Source: Sphingobacterium gobiense
GTDB lineage: Bacteria > Bacteroidota > Bacteroidia > Sphingobacteriales > Sphingobacteriaceae
Reading direction: 5' to 3'
NCBI RefSeq assembly: GCF_002980575.1
Contig: NZ_PVBS01000001.1
Span: 868,001 to 932,000, forward strand
Length of the DNA: 64,000 nucleotides
Below the pieces are notes generated by a model that did not search any database, had not been told where the DNA came from, and saw only the letters and a program-made list of their open reading frames with translations. The translations under genes were made by a program, and so were the position numbers. Positions 44,685 to 57,441 of this stretch are shown here, piece after piece. Within the stretch, counting starts at the first letter, position 1. Every line of letters begins with the position of its first letter.

Positions 44685-45830
44685 ATGGCTAAGAGAGATT
44701 ATTATGATATATTAGGCGTTTCAAAGTCTGCGGACGCGTCCGAAATTAAGTCTGCATATCGCAAGTTGGCGATAAAATATCATCCGGACAAAAACCCGGA
44801 CGATAAAGACGCAGAAGAGAAGTTTAAAGAAGCAGCTGAAGCGTACGAGGTATTAAGCAGTCCGGAGAAGCGACAACGGTATGACCAATTTGGCCATGCG
44901 GGGAATTCGGCTTCAGGTTTTGGAGGTGGTGGCATGAATATGGAAGATATATTCAGCCAGTTTGGTGATATTTTCGGCGGCGGCCATCCTTTTGAAAGTT
45001 TCTTTGGTGGTGGCCGGAGTGGAGGTGGTAGACGTGTACAGCGTGGCACCAATCTTCGTATCAAAGTGAAATTGACTTTAGAAGAGATTGCAAAAGGTGT
45101 AGAGAAAAAAGTCAAGGTAAACAAGCAGGTACAATGCCACACCTGTGATGGTACCGGAGCAAAAGACAAATCATCTTATCATACCTGCAAAACATGTGGC
45201 GGCGTAGGCTCGGTAAGAAGAGTGACCAATACCATCCTAGGACAAATGCAAACTACGAGCACGTGTCCGACATGTAATGGTGAGGGCGTTGAAATCACAT
45301 CCAAATGTACCACCTGTCGTGGTGAAGGGTTAGAAAGAGGCGAAGAAACAATTGCTATCAACATCCCTGCAGGTGTAAGTGAGGGCATGCAACTATCTAT
45401 GAGTGGAAAAGGAAATGCCGCGCCTAGAGGTGGTGTTCCCGGTGACTTAATCATCCTCATCGAAGAGATACCACACGAAACGTTGAAACGTGATGGCATC
45501 AATGTCATATACGATCTGTATATTAATTTTGCCGATGCAGCTCTAGGTACCAGTGTTGAAATTCCTACTATTGACGGAAAAGCAAAAATCAAGATTGATC
45601 CCGGAACGCAAGGAGGAAAAATTCTGCGCTTAAAAGGAAAGGGTGTACCGGAGGTAAACTCTTATCATAAGGGAGATCAACTGGTATATGTTAATGTATG
45701 GACACCCAAAGCCGTGTCTCCGGAAGAACGTTCTGTTCTGGAAAAACTGAAAGGATCGGCAAACTTTAAACCACAACCAGGTAAAAGTGAGAAGTCGTTC
45801 TTCGAACGCATTAAAGAATATTTTGAATAA
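44685..45830 (+). CDS. dnaJ: molecular chaperone DnaJ
   Basis: 381 residues, type I DnaJ. J domain with HPD in KYHPDKNPD (about residue 32), a Gly/Phe-rich linker ([12 protein letters not shown] onward), four CxxCxGxG zinc motifs ([32 protein letters not shown]), then two beta-barrel substrate domains and a dimerisation tail. It delivers clients to DnaK and stimulates its ATPase. It is translationally close to grpE (4-base gap) and ends at a strong terminator. Confidence 0.97.
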   Translation: MAKRDYYDILGVSKSADASEIKSAYRKLAIKYHPDKNPDDKDAEEKFKEAAEAYEVLSSPEKRQRYDQFGHAGNSASGFGGGGMNMEDIFSQFGDIFGGGHPFESFFGGGRSGGGRRVQRGTNLRIKVKLTLEEIAKGVEKKVKVNKQVQCHTCDGTGAKDKSSYHTCKTCGGVGSVRRVTNTILGQMQTTSTCPTCNGEGVEITSKCTTCRGEGLERGEETIAINIPAGVSEGMQLSMSGKGNAAPRGGVPGDLIILIEEIPHETLKRDGINVIYDLYINFADAALGTSVEIPTIDGKAKIKIDPGTQGGKILRLKGKGVPEVNSYHKGDQLVYVNVWTPKAVSPEERSVLEKLKGSANFKPQPGKSEKSFFERIKEYFE

Positions 45831-45850
45831 ATAAATTTCATTCTATTGAT

Positions 45851-45880
45851 AAAACCTCGGGATTTCTCCGGGGTTTTTCT
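45851..45880 (+). terminator. terminator of grpE-dnaJ
   Basis: AAAACCTCGG, loop of 7, CCGGGGTTTT (one wobble pair), then T residues. It lies 20 bases past the dnaJ stop. Confidence 0.8.
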
Positions 45881-45967
45881 TTATATATATAATACGAGGT
45901 CGAGATAAGATTGGTTGACCATGGAACAAAAACGCATGCCGGTTGTTCAAAATACAAAGTATTATAT

Positions 45968-46711
45968 ATGATAACAACTGAGAAACAGAAGCAAGCGTCG
46001 GAAGCATTCTATCGAGACGCGCTCCAATTATTACTTGACAGCGAATGCCAATTTATGTTAGGCGGAGCTTTTGCTATGTTCCATTATACAGGGATCTTCC
46101 GCGATACTAAAGATTTAGATATCTTTTGTAAAAGTAGTGAATACCCAAAAATATTGAAATTTTTCGCTGCCAAAGGTTACCAAACCGAACTAACTGACGC
46201 TCGCTGGCTCGCAAAAGTTTTTCATGATGAATATTTTATCGATATTATTTTTGATACCGTTAGTAATATTTGCACGGTAGATGATTCTTGGCACGAAAGA
46301 GCATCGACAGGAACATTTGTTGGCGTACCTGTACAATTTATACCGGTGGAGGAGCTTATTTGGTGCAAAATATACGTACAGAATCGGGAGCGTAACGACA
46401 GCGCCGATATCAACCACATCCTTCTAAAATATGGAATAAATGTGAATTGGAAACTATTGCTACAACGCTTAAGCCCGCACTGGCACTTGTTATTAGCACA
46501 ACTTCTGACCTTCCAGTTCGTATATCCTGCCGATTACCGCGACATTATCCCTAGATGGCTTTTCGACGAACTTATGGCCCGCGCAGGGGAACAGTATGAT
46601 CTTCCGCCTCCGTTAGAAAAAGTGTGTCGAGGTCCCCTAATCGATCAGACCCAGTACGAAGTAGATATTAAAGAGTGGGATTATAAGTCCTATACGATAA
46701 CAACTATTTGA
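45968..46711 (+). CDS. nucleotidyltransferase-fold protein
   Basis: 247 residues from the ATG at 45968 (MITTEKQKQASEAF). It has the nucleotidyltransferase pattern: GGAFAMFHYTGIFRDTKDLDIFCK, a GG helix-turn followed by D-x-D with the acidic pair in DLDIF. Such minimal NTases include AbiEii- and KNTase-like proteins, which modify tRNA, protein or antibiotics with NMP; the substrate here is unknown. The next gene, a metallophosphoesterase, follows by 4 bases, so the two are one unit and may have opposing activities. Confidence 0.7.
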   Translation: MITTEKQKQASEAFYRDALQLLLDSECQFMLGGAFAMFHYTGIFRDTKDLDIFCKSSEYPKILKFFAAKGYQTELTDARWLAKVFHDEYFIDIIFDTVSNICTVDDSWHERASTGTFVGVPVQFIPVEELIWCKIYVQNRERNDSADINHILLKYGINVNWKLLLQRLSPHWHLLLAQLLTFQFVYPADYRDIIPRWLFDELMARAGEQYDLPPPLEKVCRGPLIDQTQYEVDIKEWDYKSYTITTI

Positions 46712-46715
46712 TAGC

Positions 46716-47453
46716 ATGACAAAAAAGAAAAAAACGAAAATTGCCGCCATGGCAGATATCCATACTAAAATAACCGACCATGGCAGTTTGCGCTCGGCTT
46801 TTGAACAGGTGTCTGAAGAAGCAGATGTCTTGGTGATTTGTGGTGATCTGACGGATACAGGCGATGAGGACGAAGCGAAGATTCTCGGCGAACAACTAGA
46901 TATCTTAAAAATTCCCGTAATCGGTGTTTTAGGAAACCATGATTATGAAAAGGGACGGCAGAAGATTATCAAACAAATTCTTGCAGAACATAATATGATT
47001 ATATTAGATGGCGAATCTACGGTTGTTGGGAACGTGGGGTTTGCTGGCATAAAAGGATTCGGCGGAGGTTTTGACCAATATATGCTTTCTATATTTGGAG
47101 AAGATATGATGAAGCAATATGTACACGAGGTAGTTAACGAATCGCTACAATTAGACCGCGCACTTACACGTCTTGAACAAGAATATCCAGAGTTGCCAAA
47201 AGTTGCTCTCTTACATTATGCTCCTATTAAGGAGACAATCCGAGGCGAACCAGAACAATTGTTTCCCTTCTTAGGTTCCTCGCACCTTGTTGAACCACTT
47301 ATTCGGCGTCAAGTTTCTGCAGCTTTTCACGGACATGCACACGCGGGCAAGCTCTGCGGTTCTACCACTACTAAAATACCGGTGTACAACGTCGCCCTTC
47401 CCGTGTTACGAAAGGAACATTCGAACGATTTCTACTTGATCGTCGAGGTGTAG
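46716..47453 (+). CDS. calcineurin-like metallophosphoesterase
   Basis: 245 residues with the five metallophosphoesterase blocks: MADIHTK (D-x-H), VICGDLTDTG (GDxxD), VLGNHDYEKG (GNHD), a conserved His in LLHYAPIK, and HGHAHAG (GHxH). It binds two metals and hydrolyses phosphoesters; substrates in this broad superfamily range from nucleotides to phospholipids. It lacks a signal peptide, so it is cytoplasmic. It is coupled to the upstream NTase gene (4-base gap). Confidence 0.9.
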   Translation: MTKKKKTKIAAMADIHTKITDHGSLRSAFEQVSEEADVLVICGDLTDTGDEDEAKILGEQLDILKIPVIGVLGNHDYEKGRQKIIKQILAEHNMIILDGESTVVGNVGFAGIKGFGGGFDQYMLSIFGEDMMKQYVHEVVNESLQLDRALTRLEQEYPELPKVALLHYAPIKETIRGEPEQLFPFLGSSHLVEPLIRRQVSAAFHGHAHAGKLCGSTTTKIPVYNVALPVLRKEHSNDFYLIVEV

Positions 47454-47751
47454 CCGTTCGGCGACGTCAAACGCTACGTTGTAGCGCTTCCAATCACGCG
47501 GTCTGCCATTCTTACACTGACAATTTAACTTTCCTATGCCAAAACGCCTATTAAATGATTCTTTCCGAAACATAATAATATTTTGTTATTGAATATTTAA
47601 TATATAATTAAAGTAAAAGACTTTATCAATCAGCTAGTTGTATAAACAAACAATATAATGACAATTTCGTGTTACCAATGGCACGAGTATTGGAATAACT
47701 GAATGAATTTGATAAAAAGTCAAATTATAAAAATAAATAAATTAAAGTAAC
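47454..47751. other. intergenic region before the outer-membrane beta-barrel gene
   Basis: 298 bases. The first 60 are comparatively GC-rich (with CGACGTCAAACGCTACGTTG) and could continue the end of the upstream unit; the rest is AT-rich and presumably carries the promoter and leader of the beta-barrel gene. No clear TAnnTTTG box or terminator is found. Confidence 0.3.
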
Positions 47752-48351
47752 ATGAAAAAATTTTATTTAACCCTGGCAGCTGTCGCTGCATTAACTTTTG
47801 CTTCACAAGCACAAACAGAAAAAGGTAAATTTGTTGTTGGAGGTGGGCTAGGATTTAATACCGAATCGGTAAAAGACACTGATTTGAAGTCTACTTCGTT
47901 TAATATTATGCCATCTGCTGGTTATTTCGTATCCGACAATATCGCTGTAGGAGTTGGTTTAGGTTATCAATGGAATAAAAGCGAATATGATGCGGAAGCG
48001 AATGTTACAGAACGTACCAACAGTGCTTTTGCTGTTGCTCCTTTCGGTAGATGGTATTCAGCTAATGGCCCAGTGAGATTCTTTGGACAGCTTTCAGTTC
48101 CAATGTCTTGGGGAAATCAAAAAGTTAATGATGAAAAAACTGCCAATATCAGTAACTATGGCGTGGAATTAGCTCCTGGTATCGCGTATTTCCCTACATC
48201 AAAAATTGGTTTGGAATTTAAAGTAAGAGGTTTATACTTTAATTCAAATATCACAGATCCCGAAGGTGGCTCTGCTAAAACAACTGTTAACTCATTTGGT
48301 TTAAACGCTAATTCACTAGCACCAACAGTGGGTGTACAGTTTTATTTCTAA
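47752..48351 (+). CDS. outer-membrane beta-barrel protein
   Basis: 199 residues. Sec signal MKKFYLTLAAVAALTFASQA, mature protein beginning QTEKGKFVVGGGLG. Alternating aromatic/aliphatic strands (for example GYFVSDNIAVGVGLGYQW, LEFKVRGLYF) and a C-terminal GVQFYF ending in Phe are typical of small OmpX/OmpW-like barrels inserted by the BAM complex. Transport or adhesion function cannot be told. A bidirectional terminator follows. Confidence 0.88.
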   Translation: MKKFYLTLAAVAALTFASQAQTEKGKFVVGGGLGFNTESVKDTDLKSTSFNIMPSAGYFVSDNIAVGVGLGYQWNKSEYDAEANVTERTNSAFAVAPFGRWYSANGPVRFFGQLSVPMSWGNQKVNDEKTANISNYGVELAPGIAYFPTSKIGLEFKVRGLYFNSNITDPEGGSAKTTVNSFGLNANSLAPTVGVQFYF

Positions 48352-48373
48352 TACATCTATAATAGAACAATTG

Positions 48374-48404
48374 AAAAAGCCGGTCCAAAAGACCGGCTTT
48401 TTTT
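48374..48404. terminator. bidirectional terminator between the beta-barrel and isocitrate dehydrogenase genes
   Basis: AAAAAGCCGGTC, loop CAAAA, GACCGGCTTTTTTT. A/T tracts on both sides serve the plus-strand beta-barrel gene and the convergent minus-strand isocitrate dehydrogenase gene. Confidence 0.85.
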
Positions 48405-48427
48405 ATTATATAACGTTAATCTTAACC

Positions 48428-50707
<2,280 letters not shown>

Positions 50708-50786
50708 CTATCTTAAAAATACGTCTAAAGGTACAGATTTTAACGCAAAAAAGGAAGTAAGATACAGCAGAGTCTGTTGTCCTTTT

Positions 50787-51239
50787 TTATTTTCGTCGTT
50801 TTTTCATCTTGATTTTTTTACCGGAGGCGGCTCCACTGTTATATCGTAGTTCCACCGGCACAACGCCCGCTTGGATCATCCCTATTTTCTTGGCCGCTCC
50901 CTGGGAAAGGTCGATCATTCGTAACTTGGACGATGGCCCCCGATCATTGATCTTCACTACCACCTGCTTGCCGTTGTTCAAGTTCTTTACTGTCACCTTG
51001 GTGCCAAAAGGGAGAGTCCTATGGGCCGCCGTCATTGCGTTTTGATTGAATCGCTCGCCGCTAGCGGTGGTTCTCCCGTGAAATTTACCTCCATAGTATG
51101 AAGCATTGCCTTTCTCCCGAACTTCCCTGCCCGTCGTGCTTAACTTTGGCGAGCAGCTTGCAAGAAGCAAAATTGCCCCGAAACATATATAAACAAAATG
51201 CGGAATTCCTGTAATTTTTTTTATGGATTTTTTATTCAT
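50787..51239 (-). CDS. rlpA: RlpA-like septal-ring lytic transglycosylase lipoprotein
   Basis: 150 residues. Lipoprotein signal with ILLLASC. Double-psi beta-barrel domain: [36 protein letters not shown], and the catalytic Asp in KINDRGP. RlpA cleaves naked glycan strands at the septum or binds them. The SPOR domain is absent, giving a short form, and the C-terminus ends in a basic tail ([10 protein letters not shown]) that may bind wall or membrane. Confidence 0.9.
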   Translation of the reverse strand: MNKKSIKKITGIPHFVYICFGAILLLASCSPKLSTTGREVREKGNASYYGGKFHGRTTASGERFNQNAMTAAHRTLPFGTKVTVKNLNNGKQVVVKINDRGPSSKLRMIDLSQGAAKKIGMIQAGVVPVELRYNSGAASGKKIKMKKRRK

Positions 51240-51318
51240 TTCAACTTTCAGAACGCTCCATTTATCAGATTTTATTGACTAATATATTTTCTTATGTACA
51301 TTCTACGGAAGCGATAGG

Positions 51319-52362
51319 CTAAAGCACTTCAATCACCGTACCTTCTTCCAAGGGATGCGAAACACAGATTAAGCAACGTCCATTTTCCACCTCCCTATCC
51401 GTTAATACCTCATTGTAATCCATACGTACACTTCCTGATGTACATTGCGAGATACAGGTGCTACACATGCCTGACTTACACGAATATGGTAGTTTAATTT
51501 TATGTTCTAATCCTACATCTAATACGGTCTTATTGTACGGAATAACTAGATCATACTCTTTACCTTGAAGACGAAGTTTGATATTATACGACGTCATATC
51601 CACAGGTTCTTCTTCTTTCTCATCTTCGTCTTCCTCTTCTTCAGGGAAATGGAACGTTTCTTTCTTTATATGGTTGTCAGAGAATCCCATACCCAATAAG
51701 GTAAACCGCACTAAATCCATATAGAAAACGGGGCCGCAAGTAAAGAATAATACGTCGCCATGTTCAGGCATTTGTTCCTTCACGATACGAATTAGATATT
51801 CCCTATTTAACCGTGCGTGCAAAAGATTTTTCGAACTAGAAAATATCCACACGACTTCCAATCGGTCAGGATACCGAGTTTTCCATTCTAACAACTCAGC
51901 GTAAAACACCGTACTTGTCGTTGACCTATTGCTATACACAAGCACGACTTTAGTCTTGTTTTCTGCAATTAACGCAGTTTTCAAAATAGAGAAAAGTGGC
52001 GTTATACCGACTCCTGCGGCAAAAAGAAACAATGTTCGTTCTTTGTCCATATGGGGTTCATAATAGAACAGTCCCTGCGGTTCCAGAACGTTAACAATAT
52101 CGCCCACCGCTGTTTGATGATGCAATAAGCGAGAAATTTCGCCATTATCCACTCTCTTTACGGTGATGGCGAGTGCTTCGTCTACATCAGGGGAGCTGCT
52201 GAAAGAGTAAGATCTTCTAACCTCTCTTTCTCCGAATGTAAAAGATACTGTCAAAAATTGCCCTGCCTTGGGCTTTGGATAAACTCCTGATAAGTCTCTA
52301 AATACTAACGTAACGGTGTCATTAGGCTGATATATAATATTGGAAATCTCAAATTTATACAT
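51319..52362 (-). CDS. ferredoxin-NADP reductase-like protein with C-terminal 2Fe-2S domain (PaaE-like)
   Basis: 347 residues. FAD-binding RRSYSFSSSP, NAD(P)-binding AAGVGITPLFSIL, TCGPVFYMDLV, and after an acidic linker (PEEEEDEDEKEEE) a plant-type ferredoxin domain with CKSGMCSTC and a final LICVSHP. It transfers electrons from NAD(P)H through FAD to the 2Fe-2S cluster and on to an oxygenase or another acceptor, which is unknown here. Architecture resembles PaaE of phenylacetyl-CoA oxygenase, but no paaABCD genes are near. Confidence 0.9.
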   Translation of the reverse strand: MYKFEISNIIYQPNDTVTLVFRDLSGVYPKPKAGQFLTVSFTFGEREVRRSYSFSSSPDVDEALAITVKRVDNGEISRLLHHQTAVGDIVNVLEPQGLFYYEPHMDKERTLFLFAAGVGITPLFSILKTALIAENKTKVVLVYSNRSTTSTVFYAELLEWKTRYPDRLEVVWIFSSSKNLLHARLNREYLIRIVKEQMPEHGDVLFFTCGPVFYMDLVRFTLLGMGFSDNHIKKETFHFPEEEEDEDEKEEEPVDMTSYNIKLRLQGKEYDLVIPYNKTVLDVGLEHKIKLPYSCKSGMCSTCISQCTSGSVRMDYNEVLTDREVENGRCLICVSHPLEEGTVIEVL

Positions 52363-52416
52363 GTTTAAAAATAACTTTATTCTTGAAAATGAACAAATAG
52401 ATAGCTTCTATGGGAT

Positions 52417-52448
52417 ATAAAAAATCCCGACAATAACCTGCCGGGATT
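52417..52448 (-). terminator. terminator of the rimP-nusA-infB operon
   Basis: On the minus strand AATCCCG, a 12-base centre, CGGGATT and then TTTTTT, 24 bases past the infB stop. Confidence 0.8.
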
Positions 52449-52471
52449 ATATTATCAATACGTAAATAGTA

Positions 52472-55400
52472 TTAAAGTTTACGTTTAACTTCTACTTGTT
52501 CGTAGGCTTCCACAATATCACCTTCTTGTATATCATTGAAACGGTCGATATTCAAACCACATTCATACCCTTGCGACACTTCCTTAACATCATCTTTGAA
52601 ACGTTTCAATGAAGCTAATTTACCTGTGTGGATCACAACACCATCGCGGATGACACGGATATCATTGTTACGGTTGATCTTACCTTCTCGAACCATACAT
52701 CCAGCAATTGTGCCCACTTTAGATATTTTAAATGTCTCGCGAATTTCGACTTCTGCTACAATCTTCTCTTCAAATTTCGGCGCCAACATACCTTCCATAG
52801 CCGACTTCAGTTCGTCGATAGCATCGTAGATAATAGAGTACAGGCGAATGTCTATTTGTTCGTTTTCTGCCAGCTTCTTAGCTCCTTGAGTTGGGCGAAC
52901 TTGGAAACCAATGATGATGGCATCTGAAGCAGACGCTAATAGTACATCGGATTCCGAAATGGCTCCCACCGATTTGTGAATAATATTGACTTGGATTTCG
53001 TCGGTAGATAGTTTCAGTAAAGAGTCAGATAATGCTTCTATCGAACCGTCTACGTCACCCTTGACAATAACGTTCAATTCTTTAAAGTTTCCGATGGCTA
53101 AACGACGACCGATTTCATCTAAAGTAATGTGTTTAGTAGCACGCATACCTTGTTCGCGCTGCAATTGTAAACGTTTATTCGCCACTTGACGAGCTTCCGA
53201 TTCACTTTCCATTACATATAGCTTATCTCCAGCGGTAGGTGCACCAGACATGCCTAAGATCTGTACAGGTACAGATGGGCCTGCTTCTTTCACACGCTCA
53301 CCGCGTTCATTCGTCAAGGCTTTTACTTTACCTGAGTGCGAGCCAGCAAGAATGGGGTCTCCAACGCGTAATGTACCGCCTTGTACGAGTACAGTTGTGA
53401 CTATACCACGACCTTTATCCAATGCGGCTTCGATGACCGAACCTACGGCACGTTTTTTTGGATCCGCCTGCAGTTCTAATAATTCTGCTTCTAACAGCAC
53501 TTTCTCCAACAATAAGTCTACATTCTCTCCTGTCTTTGCTGATATTTCCTGTGCTTGATACTTACCACCCCAGTCTTCAACCAGAATGTTCATACCCGAC
53601 AATTGCTCTCTTATCCTATCCGCATTGGCACCCGGTTTATCTACTTTTGTGAAGGCAAAAACGATGGGAGAACCGGCCGCTTGGGCGTGATTGATAGCCT
53701 CTCTTGTTTGCGGCATGACAGCATCATCCGCGGCAATAACGATAATAACAATATCCGTTACCTTCGCACCACGTGCACGCATTGCTGTAAAGGCTTCGTG
53801 ACCCGGCGTATCCAAAAATGTAATTTTACGCTCGTCTTCCAAGTTCACAGCGTATGCCCCGATGTGCTGCGTGATACCACCGGCTTCGCCTTTTGTTACG
53901 TTCGCCTTACGGATATAATCCAATAAGGATGTTTTACCATGGTCAACGTGTCCCATTACCGTTACAATTGGCGCACGAGGAATTAAGTTAGCCTCGGTAT
54001 CTAGCTCCTCTAATTCCGTAACCTCTTCATCCTCTGGCTTAATAAATTCTACTTGATAACCAAACTCATCGGCGACAATCGCTAAAGTTTCAGCATCTAG
54101 GCGTTGATTGATGGATACAAACATACCCAAACTCATACAGGTAGAAATGATTTGTGTAACCTGCACATTCATCAAATTCGCCAACTCGTTTGCTGTCACA
54201 AATTCTGTAACACGTAAAATTTTAGATTGTGCAGCCTCCTCCATTGCAGCCTCTTCCGCGGAAAGTGCTATATCATCACGCTTCTGCCGGCGTAATTTGG
54301 CGCGTTGTGCAAATTTACCTGATTTACCAGCACCACTTAAACGCGCCAAAGTTGCCTTAATTTGATCTTGAATATCTTTTTCTGAGGGCTCTTCTTTCGG
54401 CGTTTCCTGATGACGTCCCTTCCCACGGTGGTCATGACGTCCTTTTCCCTGTCCATGTTGTTGGTTTCCTTGCCCCTGCCCTTGCCTAGGACCAGCTTGT
54501 CCGCCACCCTTGTTAAAGCCAGTACCGCGGTTAGCATTTCCTTCGCCTGCACTTCTTTGTCCTGCTACGGCGTTTGGATTGACTGGCGTGTTTTTATTTG
54601 AACGTTTGCGTTTGCGCTTGTTATCATTGTTATGCGACGGACCAGAGGACGAAGCAACAGGTTTACGTTCTACAGGAAGTTGAATCTTTCCAACGACTTT
54701 AGGACCACTCAATGTTTCGGAACGCGCTCGTATCACGTCTCTATGAGGGTTTTCGGATACCACAGGTTTTTGTTCTTGCTTTACCGGAGGTTTAATTTCT
54801 TCAATTTCTTTATTCATGTCAGCCGCAGGCTCTGCTTTTATTTCTTGTTTTTGTTTCTCTTTCGGCTGCAGAACCTCCTTATCTTCTTTTTTAGGTGTAA
54901 TTTCCTGCTTAGGTGTTTCAGCTTTCGGCTGTTCCACCACAGGTTTAACCTCCTCTTTCTTCACTTCCTGTTCAACAGGTTTGGTTTCCGGTTCCGCTGT
55001 CTTCGGGGATGTTTCTTTTGCTACTTCCTCTTTCTCGGATTCTTTTTTTGGCTTGCCTCGTTTAAGGCTATTTAAATCAATCTTTCCAACGACTTTTAAC
55101 GGGCTGAGACTCGCTTCTTTTTCTTCGGCAGCAGGTTCTTCCGATACGGGCTGCGCGGGCTCTGCCGCGACGGGCAAACCAGTGTCCTTAATTAGAACTT
55201 CCTTAGACGTCGCATTATCTTCTTCTTGAAAATCTTCTCTAGATTCCGTAGGATTCGCTCCACCTGTTCCAGCAGCCGACTCGTCACGACGAATTTTACC
55301 GATAACAATTTGTTTCGCTTCGTCTTTTACGATTTTGTCTCCTTGAAATTCTTTTAGAAGGACAGTATACATATCTGGGGACAACTTAGTACTAGGTTTT

Positions 55401-55507
55401 GATTCCACATCAAATCCTTTTTTAACCAAGAAGTCAACAGCTGTACCTATCCCAATATTAAGTTCTTTTGCTGCCTTTAGCAAGTTTATGCTTTTTCCTT
55501 CTGCCAT
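52472..55507 (-). CDS. infB: translation initiation factor IF-2
   Basis: 1011 residues. The N-terminal half is long, charged and repetitive (Lys/Glu/Pro-rich, residues 90-300, then Gly/Gln/Arg-rich to about 390), typical of Bacteroidota IF-2. The G-domain has GHVDHGKTS near residue 519, DTPGHEAF and the NKxD variant TKVDKPG. Domains II-IV follow, ending in [19 protein letters not shown]. It brings initiator tRNA to the ribosome. It is last in the rimP-nusA-infB operon, about 100 bases after nusA. Confidence 0.97.
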   Translation of the reverse strand: MAEGKSINLLKAAKELNIGIGTAVDFLVKKGFDVESKPSTKLSPDMYTVLLKEFQGDKIVKDEAKQIVIGKIRRDESAAGTGGANPTESREDFQEEDNATSKEVLIKDTGLPVAAEPAQPVSEEPAAEEKEASLSPLKVVGKIDLNSLKRGKPKKESEKEEVAKETSPKTAEPETKPVEQEVKKEEVKPVVEQPKAETPKQEITPKKEDKEVLQPKEKQKQEIKAEPAADMNKEIEEIKPPVKQEQKPVVSENPHRDVIRARSETLSGPKVVGKIQLPVERKPVASSSGPSHNNDNKRKRKRSNKNTPVNPNAVAGQRSAGEGNANRGTGFNKGGGQAGPRQGQGQGNQQHGQGKGRHDHRGKGRHQETPKEEPSEKDIQDQIKATLARLSGAGKSGKFAQRAKLRRQKRDDIALSAEEAAMEEAAQSKILRVTEFVTANELANLMNVQVTQIISTCMSLGMFVSINQRLDAETLAIVADEFGYQVEFIKPEDEEVTELEELDTEANLIPRAPIVTVMGHVDHGKTSLLDYIRKANVTKGEAGGITQHIGAYAVNLEDERKITFLDTPGHEAFTAMRARGAKVTDIVIIVIAADDAVMPQTREAINHAQAAGSPIVFAFTKVDKPGANADRIREQLSGMNILVEDWGGKYQAQEISAKTGENVDLLLEKVLLEAELLELQADPKKRAVGSVIEAALDKGRGIVTTVLVQGGTLRVGDPILAGSHSGKVKALTNERGERVKEAGPSVPVQILGMSGAPTAGDKLYVMESESEARQVANKRLQLQREQGMRATKHITLDEIGRRLAIGNFKELNVIVKGDVDGSIEALSDSLLKLSTDEIQVNIIHKSVGAISESDVLLASASDAIIIGFQVRPTQGAKKLAENEQIDIRLYSIIYDAIDELKSAMEGMLAPKFEEKIVAEVEIRETFKISKVGTIAGCMVREGKINRNNDIRVIRDGVVIHTGKLASLKRFKDDVKEVSQGYECGLNIDRFNDIQEGDIVEAYEQVEVKRKL

Positions 55508-55613
55508 CTAATATTTACCTTCTATAATTTTAATACTACAAAAATATGTTTTTTTACATTGAAAAAACAATTTCAGCCCAATTGTTTTTTCAGTGTGTAG
55601 ATACGGCGAAACC

Positions 55614-56852
55614 TTATTCAAACTCAGCTTCGAGGATACGGAGTATCTCGCGTATAGTATCTTCCTCTAAGTCGGTCCGTCTAACCAGTTCTGCTTCTGT
55701 CAGTGCTAAAACTGATTTTGCTGTATCAAGCCCGACACGTTTTAATTCATCGATAATCCAGCTGTCGATCTCGTCTGCAAACTCTTCGATGTCCACATCC
55801 TCTTCTACTTCGTCGTTTTCTCTGTACACATCAATCTCATAACCAGTCAATTTACCGGCAAGTTTGATATTATGTCCTCCTCTACCAATAGCCAGAGATA
55901 CTTGATCCGGCTTTAAGTACACAGCTGCCGTATCATTCTCATCATCAATCTTAATTGAAGAGATACGCGCAGGGCTCAAAGCACGTGTGATATATAGCGT
56001 GTTGTTTGAGGTGTAATTTATCACATCAATATTTTCATTGCGTAATTCCCTCACAATACCATGTATACGAGATCCCTTCATACCCACACATGCGCCTACA
56101 GGATCGATACGGTCGTCATAAGATTCTACCGCAACTTTTGCCCTTTCTCCCGGCTCGCGAACAATCTTTTTAATTGTAATGAGCCCATCAAAAATCTCGG
56201 GCACTTCTAATTCAAATAAACGTTGTAAAAATTCAGGGGCGGTTCGCGAAATGATGATTTTTGGATTACTGTTCATCATATCAACCTTCAGCACCACTGC
56301 ACGAATACTATCGCCTTTTTTGAAATAGTCAGCTGGAATCTGTTCGGTTTTGGGAAGGATTAGTTCATTTCCGTCCTCGTCCAATACCAATATTTCTTTC
56401 TTCCATATCTGGTATACTTCACCTATGACCAATTCACCTTCACGGTCTTTATATTTTTTAAAAACTTCATCTTTTTCCAGTTCCAGTATTTTCGAAACCA
56501 GTGTCTGGCGTGCAGCCAAAATAGCTCTCCTACCAAAGCTTTCCAACGTGATTTGTTCAATATATTCGTCTCCCACTTCCAAATCTGGGTCAAACTGATG
56601 TACATCTGATAATTCGATTTCTAAATCATCATCTTCGGAAAATCCGTCTTCCATTACTACACGTGTTCTCCAAATTTCCAAATCCCCATTATCTGGATTT
56701 ACAATTACGTCTACGTTCTCATCTGTTCCAAAGCGCTTGCGTATCATGCTGCGGAACACCTCTTCCAGTACTGTAATAACGGTCGGACGATCGATATTTT
56801 TGAATTCTTTGAACTCTTGGAAAGAGTCGATCAAATTGATATTGCTGCTCAT
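55614..56852 (-). CDS. nusA: transcription elongation/antitermination factor NusA
   Basis: 412 residues. The N-terminal RNA-polymerase-binding domain (1-130) is followed by S1 (RAVVLKVDMMNSNPKIIISR) and two KH domains (GACVGMKGSRIHGIV and LAIGRGGHNIKLAGKL). A C-terminal acidic stretch (NDEVEEDVDIEEFADEID) precedes a short HhH-like end; full alpha-proteobacterial acidic repeats are absent. It modulates pausing, termination and antitermination. It starts 2 bases after the rimP stop. Confidence 0.96.
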   Translation of the reverse strand: MSSNINLIDSFQEFKEFKNIDRPTVITVLEEVFRSMIRKRFGTDENVDVIVNPDNGDLEIWRTRVVMEDGFSEDDDLEIELSDVHQFDPDLEVGDEYIEQITLESFGRRAILAARQTLVSKILELEKDEVFKKYKDREGELVIGEVYQIWKKEILVLDEDGNELILPKTEQIPADYFKKGDSIRAVVLKVDMMNSNPKIIISRTAPEFLQRLFELEVPEIFDGLITIKKIVREPGERAKVAVESYDDRIDPVGACVGMKGSRIHGIVRELRNENIDVINYTSNNTLYITRALSPARISSIKIDDENDTAAVYLKPDQVSLAIGRGGHNIKLAGKLTGYEIDVYRENDEVEEDVDIEEFADEIDSWIIDELKRVGLDTAKSVLALTEAELVRRTDLEEDTIREILRILEAEFE

Positions 56853-56854
56853 TC

Positions 56855-57319
56855 TTATTTAAATGAAATTAACACCTTTATTTCTGTTATATTATCTAAA
56901 GGGATTTCGGCTTCCTGTGTTACGGCTTTTTTCCCCTTTTCTTTTTTTACTTCTTCTATCACTACGCTTTTATCGTTCACGACGATCAGTTTACCTTCTC
57001 TTTTCTCCCCTTCTGAACTATTTATTCGGACGCTTCGTCCGATATTCTTTTGGTATTGCCGATGCAATAACAGCGGCGTATCAATACCTGGGGAAGAAAC
57101 CTCCAAACGATAAGCACGATCGATTACATCTTCTTCTTCCAAATGGAACCCTACATGGCGACTAATTTGAACGCAATCCTCAATAGCTATTCCATTGTCG
57201 CCGTCCATCAATATCTCCAAAAGACCACTATTATGCATTTTTATCCGCACAATAAACAAATCCCCCCGATCCGATATTTTTTCCGCTACTAGTTCGCGTA
57301 CTCTTTCCTCTATTTGCAT
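56855..57319 (-). CDS. rimP: ribosome maturation factor RimP
   Basis: 154 residues. Recognised by the acidic first domain (VRIKMHNSGLLEILMDGDNG, ISRHVGFHLEE), the central YRLEVSSPGIDTPL signature and the SH3-like second domain. It assists 30S subunit assembly. It heads the rimP-nusA-infB operon; promoter sequences upstream (57320-57360) are AT-rich without an obvious consensus match. Confidence 0.96.
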   Translation of the reverse strand: MQIEERVRELVAEKISDRGDLFIVRIKMHNSGLLEILMDGDNGIAIEDCVQISRHVGFHLEEEDVIDRAYRLEVSSPGIDTPLLLHRQYQKNIGRSVRINSSEGEKREGKLIVVNDKSVVIEEVKKEKGKKAVTQEAEIPLDNITEIKVLISFK

Positions 57320-57363
57320 ATCTTATTTCGATACGTGAATTAAACCTTTTCGATAATTGAATT

Positions 57364-57390
57364 AAAAAAGGGGGCATATGATGCCCCCTC
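57364..57390 (-). terminator. terminator of the S24 repressor gene
   Basis: AGGGGGCAT, loop ATG, ATGCCCCCT, followed on the minus strand by TTTTTT. It separates the repressor gene from rimP. Confidence 0.85.
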
Positions 57391-57441
57391 TTATTCAGAT
57401 TGTACAAAGATACATATATTATTTAAAAAAACAAATAGCAT

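Noticed and set aside
54337..55229. Several long antisense frames inside infB
   Set aside because: They arise from the low-complexity Lys/Glu/Pro-rich region of IF-2 and show biased, repetitive composition.
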